DNA of 64,000 bases, from contig CAMYLJ010000030.1 in assembly GCA_947259215.1 (NCBI GenBank), forward strand, positions 1 to 64,000, written 5' to 3'. A program made the position numbers and the translations under genes. The notes under the pieces are model-generated. The model saw only the letters and a list, made by a program, of their open reading frames with translations. It was not told the DNA's origin and searched no databases. This document shows positions 17,680-28,676 of the stretch, one piece after another. Origin of the DNA: an uncultured delta proteobacterium. GTDB lineage: Bacteria > Myxococcota_A > UBA9160 > JAFDET01. Numbering within the stretch: the stretch's first letter is position 1; every line of letters begins with the position of its first letter.

Positions 17680-19442
17680 TTCCGACCTGGGAAAGGCGCC
17701 TGGTTGCGCTCGCCACGGCCGCCGGCCTGGCGGGCGCGCTTCCCGCCGCCGGCGCGGAGCCGGTGCTGGAGCTGGTGCACGCCGAGGCCAACGTGGGCGG
17801 CGCCAGCGGTGGACACACGGCACTGCGGGTGGGTGACGCCGTCCATCACTTCCAGGCCGCGAGCGACGACCTGCTGGTGCTGGAGCGCGACCACTGGCAG
17901 GACTTCCGGTTTCGCTACAACGTGCTCCAGAACCGACCGCTGCTGTTCGCGTCGATTCCGGCGACCTCCGCCGAGCTGCGCGGGATCGCCGACGGCTTCG
18001 CCCGGGTTCGGCTCGCCCAGGGACGCCTGTTCGCGGCGCGCGACGACGCCGAGCGGGACGCGGCGCTGCTGGAGGCACTGGCCGGCGATCGTCCGGGCGT
18101 GCGCATCCGTGGAGCGGGACTCCTGGATCCGGAGCGATCCGGCTCCGAGGCCGGCCGGGCGCTGCGCGCCCGGGTCGCCGAGGCGCAAGGAGCGGGCTTC
18201 CTCGGCGAAGAGCAGGCCCGGCTCGACGCGGAGCTCGCGGACCCGGACCGCGCGCGTTCGGATCCCCGCGGCTACCGCGAAGCGTTGGCCGCGCGCGCGG
18301 CCGTGGCCGCGCTGGCAGGAGCGCACGCGCCCGGCCCGGACGTTCTCGTCACGCTGGAGGACGCCCCGCAGCTGGCGCCCGAAGAGCGCGTTGCGTTCGA
18401 GCGACGCCGGGTCGAGTTGGGGGAGGCCGTGTCGGTCCTGCTGCGCTCGCCGCGGCCGGACCGTGGGACGGCGCTCTTCGTGGCGACGGCCCGCTACCAC
18501 GCCGTCGCGCGCTCGCTCGCGGACGATCGCCTCTGGACCCTGGATCCGTTCCCGGACGAGGGGCCGCGCCTCGAGGGGCGCGCGCTGCGCAAGCGGCGGG
18601 ACGAGCTGAAGGTGGTGGCCGAGATCGCGGCGCGTCGGGTCGCGGCGGCGCGGCAGGCGTTCGCCGAGCAGCCGAGCGCGCGGCGCCACGCGCGCCTGGA
18701 GGAGCTGGCGGCGCGGGCGCGCGAGTACGCCGGCGGTGCGGAGGGACGCGCCGTGCGCGAGGGCGACCGGGCGCTCGTTCCCTCGCGCGGGCGCGTGCTG
18801 CCGCTCCCGCTGGCCATCGTCCCCGCCGAGAGCGTCTCGGAGCCGCTGGCCCGCGCCGGCGAACGGGCGCGCGAGGCGCAGCAGCAGCTGCGCGACGCCT
18901 GGAGCTACGACCTCTTCACGTCCAACTGCGTGACCGAGCTGGCGCTCACCTGGGCGGCGGCCGCCGGTCCCGAGACGCCGGTCCGGATCGACGCCAGCGA
19001 CGTCGGCTTCGTGCCCTTCGTCTTCTTCGAGCGGGTGGCGTCGCAGCTGCCGTCCGAGCGGGTGACGCGGACGCCCTCGTTTCGGCGCCGCAGCCTGGTC
19101 GAGCTCCGGGAGCAGGACGCTGCGCTGCCGGTGGCCCTGCGCGAGTCGAACGTCTGGACCGCGCGTCTCTACCGCCGGCGCGACGCCGACGGGAGCTTCC
19201 TGCTCTTCAGCGATGGCGGGGCCGCGCTGCGCCCGCTGGCCGGCATCCTGAACCTCGGCTACGCGACCCTCGACGGGGCGCTCGGGGTGTTGACCGCTCC
19301 CTTCGACCGCGGGGAGCGGCTGGTGAGCGCGGGCAAGGGGATCTTCTTCTCGCTGCCGGAGCTGGTCTTCGTGAACATCCGCAAGGGCTCCTTCGATGCC
19401 GCCGGCCTGCGGCGAGCCCGATCCGTCGTCGCCGAGCCGTAG
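17676..19442 (+). CDS. DUF4105 exported protein, putative papain-like (NlpC-type) fold
   Basis: 588 residues beginning at the GTG of a GTGA overlap. The signal peptide spans residues 1-26 (ending PAAGA). Near the start, GGASGGHTALRVGD gives a conserved His. Much later, YDLFTSNCVTELAL gives a conserved Asn-Cys pair; DUF4105 proteins share these. A charged, helical middle region (about residues 150-360) is rich in Arg and Ala. The permuted His/Cys pattern resembles NlpC/P60-like amidases or lipid-modifying enzymes, so a periplasmic envelope role is plausible but unproven. Coupled to the lipoprotein upstream. Confidence 0.78.
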   Translation: MIPTWERRLVALATAAGLAGALPAAGAEPVLELVHAEANVGGASGGHTALRVGDAVHHFQAASDDLLVLERDHWQDFRFRYNVLQNRPLLFASIPATSAELRGIADGFARVRLAQGRLFAARDDAERDAALLEALAGDRPGVRIRGAGLLDPERSGSEAGRALRARVAEAQGAGFLGEEQARLDAELADPDRARSDPRGYREALAARAAVAALAGAHAPGPDVLVTLEDAPQLAPEERVAFERRRVELGEAVSVLLRSPRPDRGTALFVATARYHAVARSLADDRLWTLDPFPDEGPRLEGRALRKRRDELKVVAEIAARRVAAARQAFAEQPSARRHARLEELAARAREYAGGAEGRAVREGDRALVPSRGRVLPLPLAIVPAESVSEPLARAGERAREAQQQLRDAWSYDLFTSNCVTELALTWAAAAGPETPVRIDASDVGFVPFVFFERVASQLPSERVTRTPSFRRRSLVELREQDAALPVALRESNVWTARLYRRRDADGSFLLFSDGGAALRPLAGILNLGYATLDGALGVLTAPFDRGERLVSAGKGIFFSLPELVFVNIRKGSFDAAGLRRARSVVAEP

Positions 19443-19448
19443 CGCTGT

Positions 19449-20801
19449 CTACTCTGCCGCCGTCGGGCAGTCTCCGCCGCCGACCACGCACCACTCGGCC
19501 AGGCGCTCCGCCGCCGCGCGGCCCGCGCGCACGTTGCCCGCATCGGAGAGGTGGGTGTCCTTCGTCCGGTACCAGCCGCTCTCGCCCTCGAGCGCGCCGG
19601 TCAGGTCGACTACCGGCACGCCCGGAAGCTCCCGGCCCACCCAGGTGGTCAGGTGATCCAGGTCCCGCGCCCACGACGGGAGGGGTAGCCGCCGCTGGAG
19701 ATCCGGATCGACGCGGATCCGCTCCGGGAAGACCACCACCACGAAGGGAACGCCGCGCTCGTTCGCCCGCGCGCGCATGCGTTCCAGGGCGGCGCGCACC
19801 TCGCCTTTCGCGATCCGCCGCTCCATGCCGTGGTTCGCCTCGAAGCGTCGCTCCACCAGGGCCCGCAGGTCGGGCGAAACCTCGCGCAGCGGCTCCGGCT
19901 CCTCGCGGCAAGAGCCCTCGATCCGCACCGCCATGTTGTGCTCCGGCACGCTCAAGGATGCAGCGGTGCCGACGAAGACCGCGTAGCGGAACGTGCGCGT
20001 GTTCAAGGGGTGGAAGGCGCGCAGGAAGCGCGACTGCGGGAAGCGGAAGTTGATGCCGGCGACCACCCGTCGCTCCGTGCGCGGCAGGTTGTCGCTGAAG
20101 TCGTTCTCGGGGAAGAGGTGGTAGACGACGGCGTCGAACTCCCAGCCTTCGGCGACCAGCAGGTCCAGCAGATTGGCGGCGTCCACGGGCCCGTAGCCCG
20201 CGACCCCGGCGCTCATTACCTGTACGGGCCGCCCGAGCCGGCGCGAGAGCTCCGCCTCCACCACCTGGGGATAGTTGCAGGGGAAGTCGCTGCCGCTCCC
20301 CTCCACGTAGGAGTCGCCCAGGAAGAGCAGGCGGGGCCGATCGGCACGCGGCGTGTAGGGCTCGGGCGAGCGGAAGCCCATGGCTGCCGTGCCCTTCTTG
20401 AGGAACACCCAGCGCCCAGCGACGCCCGGCCGCTCCCAGTACGGTCCGCCCAGCCGGGCCTCCGGGCTGCGGCTCACGAGCCCGCAGTCGAGGGCGCCGA
20501 CGGCGAGCTCCAGCAGCACGGCCGCCGCCAGGGCCCCCGGCAGCCAGCCGGCGCCGCGCAGGGCGCGGCCGCGCACGAGCTGTGCGGCACAGAGCGCGAT
20601 CCCGAGCAGGACGGCCGCCGCGGCCGCGTCCGAGAGCCGCGCGTAGGTCTCGCGGCCCGCGTTGAAGAGGCCGAGGGGGAGGGCGCCCGTGTGGTCCTGG
20701 ATCCAGAGGGCGATGCCGCACGCGGCGAAGAGCGCGAAGGCCAGGGTCGCGGTCAGCCGGGGCACGGGGCGCCGATGATACCCCAGCCAGAACCGGTACA
20801 T
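19449..20801 (-). CDS. Membrane-anchored SGNH/GDSL-type hydrolase
   Basis: 450 residues. Three hydrophobic segments (about 15-35, 57-75 and 86-105) precede a periplasmic SGNH domain. The nucleophile block is [11 protein letters not shown] (Ser164); the oxyanion Gly/Asn region is [16 protein letters not shown]; the Asp-His pair is in [15 protein letters not shown] enzymes of this layout act as esterases or O-acetyl transferases/esterases on polysaccharides or lipids; the substrate is not evident. The ATG lies only 7 bp from the start of divergent ettA, so the promoter must lie inside that gene. It converges with the DUF4105 gene. Confidence 0.82.
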   Translation of the reverse strand: MYRFWLGYHRRPVPRLTATLAFALFAACGIALWIQDHTGALPLGLFNAGRETYARLSDAAAAAVLLGIALCAAQLVRGRALRGAGWLPGALAAAVLLELAVGALDCGLVSRSPEARLGGPYWERPGVAGRWVFLKKGTAAMGFRSPEPYTPRADRPRLLFLGDSYVEGSGSDFPCNYPQVVEAELSRRLGRPVQVMSAGVAGYGPVDAANLLDLLVAEGWEFDAVVYHLFPENDFSDNLPRTERRVVAGINFRFPQSRFLRAFHPLNTRTFRYAVFVGTAASLSVPEHNMAVRIEGSCREEPEPLREVSPDLRALVERRFEANHGMERRIAKGEVRAALERMRARANERGVPFVVVVFPERIRVDPDLQRRLPLPSWARDLDHLTTWVGRELPGVPVVDLTGALEGESGWYRTKDTHLSDAGNVRAGRAAAERLAEWCVVGGGDCPTAAE

Positions 20802-20808
20802 TCCGCCC

Positions 20809-22482
<1,674 letters not shown>

Positions 22483-22506
22483 TTTCCTGGCTTCGGCCGC
22501 TGCGGC

Positions 22507-25233
22507 TCAGGGCTGGGGCGCGGCGGGAGCGGTCGCTTCGCGGGAGCCGGCGCGGATCTCCGCCAGCACCCGTTCCACGTTGGCCAGGTCGTCACGCGCC
22601 CGGCGCACGCTCGGGTCCTGGGGACCCAGGGCGGCCTCCAGGATCGCCAGCGACTCGCGGAACTCCGGCTCGGCCTGCTCGAAGTCGCCCTGGGCGGCGT
22701 GCACGAGCGCCAGGTCGTGGAGCAGCCGGCCCGCGTGGGTATCGCTGCGGCTCGTGTTCTGCTCGACGATCCCGAGGGCGCGCAGGTAGGCGGACTCGGC
22801 GTCGGCGAAGTTCTGCTCGGTGTGGTTCAGCACGCCGAGGCTGTGCAGGGTGGCCGCCAGCGCGGGATCGGCGGGGTTCCCGAAGCGCTGTCGCACCTCG
22901 ATCGAGCGCCGGTAGTGGAACGCGGCCTCCGGGGCGCGGCCCTCGGCGTGCTCGACGCGTCCCAGCTGGTCGTGGATCGCGGCCCAGTTCGAGGCGGCGC
23001 GCACGACGCGCGCGTCGTCCGCGCCGAGGCTCGCCTGCATGACCGGCACGGCCTCGCTGAAGAGGTCGGCGGCCGTCACCAGGTCGCCTGCCGACGCGCG
23101 GGCGGACGCCATGTTGGCCTGGGCCAGGCCGAGCTCCGCGTCGGCGGCGATCCCGGCGCGCCGGTACGTCTCCAGCGTCTGCGCGTAGAGGGCCTCCGCC
23201 TCGGCCGTGCGGCCGAGCTGCGTCTCCAGCCGGGCCAGCGCGAACTGCGTGCGCGCCACCGGGCGCGACGCCTCGCCGTACTGCTGGCGCTGGAGCGCGA
23301 GCACCTGCTCGAGCTGGGCGCGGGCCGCCGCGCGCTTGCCCTGGCGCTCGAGGGCCTGGGCCACCGCGGCCATCACCGTGATCCGCGTCTCGGGGTCGGC
23401 GTCGTCCGCCAGCTCGAGGGAGCGCTGGTAGCGCGCCACCGCCTCGTCGTACTCGCCCTGGGCTTCGTAGCCGGCCCCGGCCAGGCGCAGGGCGTCGGCC
23501 AGGGCGGCGGGGTCGGGCTCGGGCACCGCCTCCAGGATGGCGATGGCGCGCTCCGCCATCTCCACCGCATCGTCGGCGTCGCCGTGGCGCAGGCTCTGGC
23601 TGGCGAGGAACGTCAGGCCCCAGACCAGCTCCGGGTGGCCGGCGCCGAGTCCGCGCTCGCGCACCGCCAGCCAGCGGCGCAGGAGCGGCTCGGCCTCCGC
23701 GTAGCGCTTCTGGGCCACGTGCACTTCGGCCAGCACCGCCAGGGCCTCCACCGTCACCGGGTGGGTCTCCCCCAGGCCGTTCTGGGCCACCCGCAGCGCC
23801 CGGCGCGCGCGCTGCTCGGCGGCGTCGAGGTCGCCAGCCTGGGCCTCGTAGCTCGCCACCGCCAGCAGGCTCGTCACCAGGTCCGGGTGCTCGGGTCCGA
23901 GGGCCTGCTCCTGCATGGCCAGGGCGCGCTCGAAGAAGGCGACGTCCTCCTCCGGCTTGCCCATGCGCATGTGGACGGAGCCCAGGTTCTCGTAGAGCCG
24001 GGCCACGGCGAGGGAGTCGCGCTCGCCGGTCTGCTCGTAGGCCTCGATGGCGCGCGTGTAGAGGGTCGCCGCCTCGTCGAGCTTGCCCTGGCCCGCGAGC
24101 GAGACGGCCAGGTGCGCCAGGGCGGTCGCCACCGCCGGATGCTCCAGCCCGTAGGCGTCGAAGGCGATCGCCATGGCTTCGCGCAGCGGCGGCTCGGCGG
24201 TCGCAAAGCGCTGTCGCTCCAGGTCGAGTTCGCCCAGCGCCTGCAAGGTGGCGCCCACCTCCGGGTGGGTCGGGCCGAACACCATCTCCTGGATGCGGAG
24301 CGTGCGCTCGAGCAACGGCGCGGCCTGGGTGTAGCGCCACTGCTGCCGGTAGACCTGGGCCAGGTTGCGCAGGCTGTCGGCGACCCGCGTGTGCTCGCGA
24401 CCGAGCTTCTGCTCGCGCACCAGGAGCGCGCGCTCGAAGAGCTGCTCGGCCTGTTCCAGGTTGCCGGCGCGGAGCATCACGACGCCGAGGTCGTTCTGCG
24501 ACGCCGCGGTATCCGGGTGCGCGGGCCCGAGCACCTCGCTGCGGATCGCCAGGGCGCGCTCCACCAGCGCACGTCCCTCGCCCAGCCGGCCGTCGTCGGC
24601 GCGGATCAGGCCGAGGAGGTTCAGCACCACCGCCAGCTCCGGGTCCTTCTCCCCCAGCTCCGCCTCCCGGATCCGCACCGCGCGCTCCACCAGCGAGTCG
24701 GCCAGGACGTCGCGGTCGAGCAGACGGTGCAGCATGCCCAGGTTGGCCAACGTGGTGGTGGACTGGAGCGTGTCCGGTCCGATGCTCTTGCGGTAGACCT
24801 CGAGGCCGGCCTCGTAGAGCGCCTGGGCCTCGCTGTAGCGGCCGAGCTTGTGGCGGATGGCGCCGAGGTTGTTGATGCGATCGGCGGTGCGGGGATCCTC
24901 GGAGCCGACGACCTTGCGTGACAGCGCGAGGGCCTGCTCGTAGAAGGGCTCCGCGTCGGCGTAGCGTTCGTGCTCCTCGTGCACGCGGCCCATGCGGTCG
25001 AGCAGTGCGATGCGGCGCTCGCCGTCGAGATCGGCATCGCTCATGGAGAGGGCGTCCTCGAGCTGGGCGATGTCGTCCCAGCGCCCGTCCTGCCACGCCA
25101 GCTCGGACTGGAGCCCGCGCTCGAGCCCGCCCGTCCCGTCCTGCGCCTGCTCGTCGGCGTCCGGTCCGCCGAGGCTGCTGCACCCGATGGCCAGTCCCAG
25201 GCCCAGCACGGCGATCCGGCAAGGTCGGCGCAT
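22507..25233 (-). CDS. Giant TPR-repeat lipoprotein (kinesin-light-chain-like TPRs)
   Basis: 908 residues. The signal MRRPCRIAVLGLGLAIGC ends in a lipobox (Cys18). The rest is nearly continuous TPR_12/TPR_10-type repeats of about 42 residues, each with an LG-x2-HP or LGREH turn (VLGPAHPDTAASQNDLG, VFGPTHPEVGATLQALG, ALGPEHPDLVTSLLAVA), giving close to twenty repeats. Such arrays form a superhelical protein-binding scaffold, here tethered to the inner or outer membrane on the periplasmic side. No catalytic domain is visible. The tail is short (residues about 885-908). Monocistronic and convergent with ettA. The partner is unknown. Confidence 0.85.
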   Translation of the reverse strand: MRRPCRIAVLGLGLAIGCSSLGGPDADEQAQDGTGGLERGLQSELAWQDGRWDDIAQLEDALSMSDADLDGERRIALLDRMGRVHEEHERYADAEPFYEQALALSRKVVGSEDPRTADRINNLGAIRHKLGRYSEAQALYEAGLEVYRKSIGPDTLQSTTTLANLGMLHRLLDRDVLADSLVERAVRIREAELGEKDPELAVVLNLLGLIRADDGRLGEGRALVERALAIRSEVLGPAHPDTAASQNDLGVVMLRAGNLEQAEQLFERALLVREQKLGREHTRVADSLRNLAQVYRQQWRYTQAAPLLERTLRIQEMVFGPTHPEVGATLQALGELDLERQRFATAEPPLREAMAIAFDAYGLEHPAVATALAHLAVSLAGQGKLDEAATLYTRAIEAYEQTGERDSLAVARLYENLGSVHMRMGKPEEDVAFFERALAMQEQALGPEHPDLVTSLLAVASYEAQAGDLDAAEQRARRALRVAQNGLGETHPVTVEALAVLAEVHVAQKRYAEAEPLLRRWLAVRERGLGAGHPELVWGLTFLASQSLRHGDADDAVEMAERAIAILEAVPEPDPAALADALRLAGAGYEAQGEYDEAVARYQRSLELADDADPETRITVMAAVAQALERQGKRAAARAQLEQVLALQRQQYGEASRPVARTQFALARLETQLGRTAEAEALYAQTLETYRRAGIAADAELGLAQANMASARASAGDLVTAADLFSEAVPVMQASLGADDARVVRAASNWAAIHDQLGRVEHAEGRAPEAAFHYRRSIEVRQRFGNPADPALAATLHSLGVLNHTEQNFADAESAYLRALGIVEQNTSRSDTHAGRLLHDLALVHAAQGDFEQAEPEFRESLAILEAALGPQDPSVRRARDDLANVERVLAEIRAGSREATAPAAPQP

Positions 25234-25371
25234 GGCTCCCGGTCCTCTCCTGCACGGGGGTCCGTCCGCGGCGCGCGGAGCGCTCCCCTCCCCATCCCTG
25301 CTTATCGGCGGCCGGGGGCAGAACTGATGCAGGTAGGCCCGAAGACCCGTGCCCAGGCGGGCGTCTAGCCG

Positions 25372-25432
25372 GCCGACCCAGGACGTAGTCCTGGGTCGGC
25401 TTGCGCCGCAAACGGAGCCCTTCGGGCTCCGT
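25372..25432 (-). terminator. Tandem hairpins downstream of dapL
   Basis: Two perfect hairpins follow the dapL stop on the minus strand. The first, 25412-25432, has 9-bp arms with a 3-nt loop and is followed by TTT. The second, 25372-25400, has 13-bp arms (GCCGACCCAGGAC) with a 3-nt loop. T-tracts are short, so termination may be weak or Rho-assisted. Confidence 0.6.
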
Positions 25433-25435
25433 CAG

Positions 25436-26674
25436 CTAGGCGCCGAAGGCCCCGCGGATGCGGGTCACGGCCTCGGCCACGTTCTCACGCGAGTTGAAGG
25501 CCGAGATGCGGATGTAGCCCTCGCCGGCGGGCCCGAAGCCCGCGCCCGGCGTCCCCACCACGTGGGCCTCGCCCAGCAGGCGATCGAAGCACTCCCAGGA
25601 GCCCATCCCCGTGGGGGTTCGCATCCAGATGTAGGGCGCGTGGACGCCGCCGAAGAGCGTGAAGCCCGCCTCCCCGAGGCCTTCGCGCAGAACCCGGGCG
25701 TTCTCCAGGTAGTAGGCCACCTGCTCGCCGGTCTGCTTGCGGCCCCCGGGCGAGTAGACGGCCTCGGCCGCGCGTTGGATGGGGTAGGGCACGGCGTTGA
25801 ACTTGGTGGCGTGGCGCCGGGCCCAGAGCTGGCGCAGCGGCACGCGCCCGCCGCTCGCGTCGCGGCCGCTCGCCTCCGCCGGCACCACGGAGTAGGCGCA
25901 GCGCAGCCCCGTGAAGCCCGCCCGCTTCGAGAAGCTCCGCATCTCGACCGCGCACTCCCGGGCCCCGGGGATCTCGAAGATCGAGCGGGGCAGGGCGGGG
26001 TCGCTGATGAAGGCGTCGTAGGCGGCGTCGAATACCAGCACCGCGTCGTGCTCGCGCGCATAGGCGACCCAGCGCTCCAGGTTGTCGCGGTCCGCCACGG
26101 CGCCGGTCGGGTTGTTGGGCGAGCAGAGATAGACCAGGTCCACGGGCTCGGAGGGCGGGTCCGGGGTGAAGCCGTTGGCCTCGGTCGCCGGCAGGTAGAG
26201 CATGCCCGCGTAGTGGCCGGACTCCTGCATGGCGCCCGTGCGCCCGGCCATCACGTTGGTGTCCACGTACACGGGGTAGACCGGGTCGGTGACGGCGACG
26301 CGACAGCTCGTGTCGAAGATCTCCTGGAAGTTCCCGCTGTCCTGCTTGCTGCCGTCGGAGACGAAGATCTCGTCCCGGGCGATCTCGATGCCCCGGCTCG
26401 CGTAGTCGTGCTCGCGGATGGCGTCCAGCAGGAAGTCGTAGCCGCCGGAGTCGGGGCCGTAGCCGCGGAAGCCGTCGGCGGTGCCCATCTCGTCGGCGGC
26501 GGCGCGCAGGGCGTCCACCACCGCGGGCGCCAGCGGCAGGGTGACGTCGCCGATGCCGAGCCGGATGATCTTCGCCTCCGGGTTGGCTTCGGCGACGGCG
26601 GCCACGCGTCGGCCGATCTCGGGGAAGAGGTAGCCCGCGTGGAGCTTCCGATAATTCTCGTTGATCCGCGCCAT
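25436..26674 (-). CDS. dapL: LL-diaminopimelate aminotransferase DapL
   Basis: 412 residues, the standard DapL length. The start [20 protein letters not shown] is diagnostic for the family, as are [24 protein letters not shown] and [10 protein letters not shown]. The PLP lysine is K250 in [10 protein letters not shown]. DapL converts tetrahydrodipicolinate directly to LL-diaminopimelate in lysine and peptidoglycan synthesis, bypassing DapC/D/E. No Shine-Dalgarno sequence lies close to the ATG; a GGAGG occurs about 22 bases upstream at the foot of a hairpin. It is upstream of the tandem terminator hairpins and stands alone. Confidence 0.95.
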   Translation of the reverse strand: MARINENYRKLHAGYLFPEIGRRVAAVAEANPEAKIIRLGIGDVTLPLAPAVVDALRAAADEMGTADGFRGYGPDSGGYDFLLDAIREHDYASRGIEIARDEIFVSDGSKQDSGNFQEIFDTSCRVAVTDPVYPVYVDTNVMAGRTGAMQESGHYAGMLYLPATEANGFTPDPPSEPVDLVYLCSPNNPTGAVADRDNLERWVAYAREHDAVLVFDAAYDAFISDPALPRSIFEIPGARECAVEMRSFSKRAGFTGLRCAYSVVPAEASGRDASGGRVPLRQLWARRHATKFNAVPYPIQRAAEAVYSPGGRKQTGEQVAYYLENARVLREGLGEAGFTLFGGVHAPYIWMRTPTGMGSWECFDRLLGEAHVVGTPGAGFGPAGEGYIRISAFNSRENVAEAVTRIRGAFGA

Positions 26675-26700
26675 GGCCGCGGATCGTAGCAAGAGCCTCC

Positions 26701-26718
26701 GAGTCCCGCGCGGGACTC
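26701..26718. repeat. Perfect 18-bp palindrome in dapL leader
   Basis: GAGTCCCGC at 26701-26709 pairs exactly with GCGGGACTC at 26710-26718; with a one-base bulge the stem extends through flanking CTCC/GGGAG. It lies 27-44 bp upstream of the dapL ATG and could be the end of an upstream transcript or a leader hairpin. Confidence 0.5.
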
Positions 26719-26820
26719 GGGAGTTGAACGCCCGCAAGCCCGGCGCCACCGGAGCCCGAACGCCCTCCGAGGCGAACGCCGGGCGCGCAGCGGTCTCAGC
26801 GACAGCGCCAAGCAGGCTGG

Positions 26821-26842
26821 GAAGCCGGCTTTAGCCGGCTTC
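26821..26842 (+). terminator. Strong hairpin with pyrimidine tail
   Basis: GAAGCCGGCT at 26821-26830 and AGCCGGCTTC at 26833-26842 give a 10-bp stem with a 2-nt loop. On the plus strand CGATCTCTTTCTT follows. Both flanking genes are on the minus strand, where the tail is not T-rich, so a real terminator role is uncertain. Confidence 0.35.
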
Positions 26843-26970
26843 CGATCTCTTTCTTACCGAAGGCGAGCGAAGTCACGATCAATGAGAGCCACCCAAGCCC
26901 CGAGAACACCCCGAGCTCCGCGGCCCGACGAGCCCGAGCCTCCGCGCCCGCGCGCGAGCCTCCGGAGGTA

Positions 26971-27030
26971 GCCGCCCGCAAGCGCCGCCGCCCGGGGCGG
27001 CGCGCGCAGCCAGCCGCAGGCGAGCGAAGG
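26971..27030 (-). repeat. 60-bp dispersed intergenic repeat, copy 1
   Basis: Read on the minus strand, this segment matches 45334-45392 with about three substitutions and one gap over 59 bases. The shared backbone includes CTTCGCTCGCCT and CCCCGGGCGGCGGCGCTTGC. Both copies lie outside genes. A weaker relative of the first half occurs near 39090-39120. Confidence 0.7.
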
Positions 27031-27059
27031 CCGAGCCGCCGGGCGCAGCCCGGCGAAGG

Positions 27060-28676
27060 CTAAGGATCGATCAAGACCCCGGGGTTCAGTACGCCCGCGG
27101 GATCCAGCTCGCGCTTCGTCGCCTTCAGCGCCCGGGCGAAGGGCTCGGGTCGCTGGCGGTCGTAGCCCGGGCGGTGATCGCGACCGACGGCGTGGTGGTG
27201 GGTGATGGTGCCGCCGGCGCCCACCACGGCCTCCATGGCGGCGGCCTTGAGCTCGTCCCACTGCTCGAGCTCGCCGCCGCGGCGTCCCGGGGCCAGGATG
27301 CTGTAGTAGGGCGCCGGCCCGTCGGGGTAGGCGTGGGTGAAGCGGCAGGCCACCTGGCCCGCGCCGCAGACCCGCTTCACGGCGTCGCCGACGGCGCCCA
27401 TCACGTGGCCGTGAAAGTCCTCGAAGCGGTCCCACGGGATCGCGGTCTCGAAGGTCTCGGTCACCACCGAGAGTCGTGCCAGGGCGTCCCGCAGGTAGGG
27501 CGCTTGGAGGAACGCCTTGCGCCAGGCGCCGGCGGCGCCCTCGCGGCTGGCTTCCGCATCCCTGCGGGTCTTCAGCGCCGCGTCGGGGACGTGGCCGCCG
27601 TGGTCGCGGCAGAGCTCCGCGGCGCGCGCCATCCAGGCGTCGAGGTCGTGGTCCGCCGACTCGAAGCCGACGATCAGCACCGCGTGGCTGCCGTCGCCGG
27701 CGCCCGAGGTCTGCGCTTCGGTCGGATCGAGCAGCCGGCAGTTGGCCGGGAAGAGCCCGGCCTGGGACAGGGCGCGCACGCAGCCCGCGCCGCGCAGGAA
27801 GCCGTCGTCACCCTCGAAGGCCAGCGAGGCCGAGGCCCGGCGGGTGGGGCGGTCCTGGAGCCGCATCCAGGCCTCGCTGATGACGCCGAGGATGCCTTCC
27901 GAGCCGGCCAGCAGCCGGTCGGGACTCGGCCCGGCGCCCGAGCCCGGCAGCCGCCGCGTCTCGATGACCCCGGATGGCGTCACGGCGCGCAGGCCTTCGA
28001 CGAAGTCCTCGATGTGGGTGTAGAGCGTGGCGTAGTGGCCGCCCGAGCGGGTGGCGATCCAGCCACCGAGGGTGGAGAACTCGAAGGACTGGGGGAAGTG
28101 GCGCAGGGTCAGGCCGTGGGGACGAAGCTGGTCCTCCAGCGCCGGGCCGAAGACACCCGCCTGGATGCGCGCGGCGCGGGAGGTGCGGTCGATCTCCAGC
28201 ACCCGATCGAGCTTCGACAGGTCGAGCGACACGGCGCCGGCGTAGCCTGCGGGCAGCCGGGCTTCGACGCCGCCCACCACGCTCGAGCCGCCGCCGTACG
28301 GGATCGCGGCGGCGCGCGCGTCGGCGCACCAGTCGAGGATCGAAACCAGCTCGGCCTCGTCGCGCGGGAAGGCCACCCGGTCCGGCGCGGCGGCGAAGTC
28401 GCGGCGCAGGCCGCGCACCACGTCGCGGAAGGCCTTGCCGTAGGTGTGGCCCGCGCGCTGGTACGGGTCGTCGGAGCAGGCATGCGCCAGGCTGCCGGGC
28501 GGCGCGATGCGCGGCGCGGGGAGCTCGATCTCGGCGAGGGTCGGCGGGGCGAGCGGTGCGGGGATCTCACGGCCGAAGCGCTGGGCCAGGGTGCGGGCGA
28601 TCCCGGCCAGGGCCGCGTCGCCGGGGCCGGCGCCCTCGAGGCCCCAGCCCCAGAAGCTGCGCCGGGCCTCGCTCAC
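27060..28676 (-). CDS. FAD-linked oxidase, alkyl-DHAP synthase-like
   Basis: 538 residues from a GTG that overlaps the preceding F420-type gene (GTGA). A PCMH-type FAD-binding domain includes PYGGGSSVVGG and LGGWIATRSGGHYATLYTHIEDFVEGL. The C-terminal half carries TITHHHAVGRDH, equivalent to the His-rich active-site loop of alkyldihydroxyacetonephosphate synthase, and ends in LDPAGVLNPGVLIDP. In ether-lipid synthesis this enzyme swaps a fatty acyl for a fatty alcohol; bacterial homologues may instead be D-lactate- or glycolate-type oxidases. The upstream LLM partner hints at another redox role. It is followed by the repeat-rich intergenic region. Confidence 0.82.
   Translation of the reverse strand: MSEARRSFWGWGLEGAGPGDAALAGIARTLAQRFGREIPAPLAPPTLAEIELPAPRIAPPGSLAHACSDDPYQRAGHTYGKAFRDVVRGLRRDFAAAPDRVAFPRDEAELVSILDWCADARAAAIPYGGGSSVVGGVEARLPAGYAGAVSLDLSKLDRVLEIDRTSRAARIQAGVFGPALEDQLRPHGLTLRHFPQSFEFSTLGGWIATRSGGHYATLYTHIEDFVEGLRAVTPSGVIETRRLPGSGAGPSPDRLLAGSEGILGVISEAWMRLQDRPTRRASASLAFEGDDGFLRGAGCVRALSQAGLFPANCRLLDPTEAQTSGAGDGSHAVLIVGFESADHDLDAWMARAAELCRDHGGHVPDAALKTRRDAEASREGAAGAWRKAFLQAPYLRDALARLSVVTETFETAIPWDRFEDFHGHVMGAVGDAVKRVCGAGQVACRFTHAYPDGPAPYYSILAPGRRGGELEQWDELKAAAMEAVVGAGGTITHHHAVGRDHRPGYDRQRPEPFARALKATKRELDPAGVLNPGVLIDP

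Larger units (their letters stand above)
26675..27059. other. 385-bp intergenic region with hairpins and a dispersed repeat
   Basis: No gene is credible here. It holds a palindrome near the dapL start (26701-26718), a second palindrome at 26821-26842 followed by a pyrimidine-rich tail, and a 60-bp dispersed repeat at 26971-27030. Short copies of the string ACTTCGCTCGCCTTCGG (minus strand, near 26870) show that the repeat unit is itself internally related. Confidence 0.6.
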
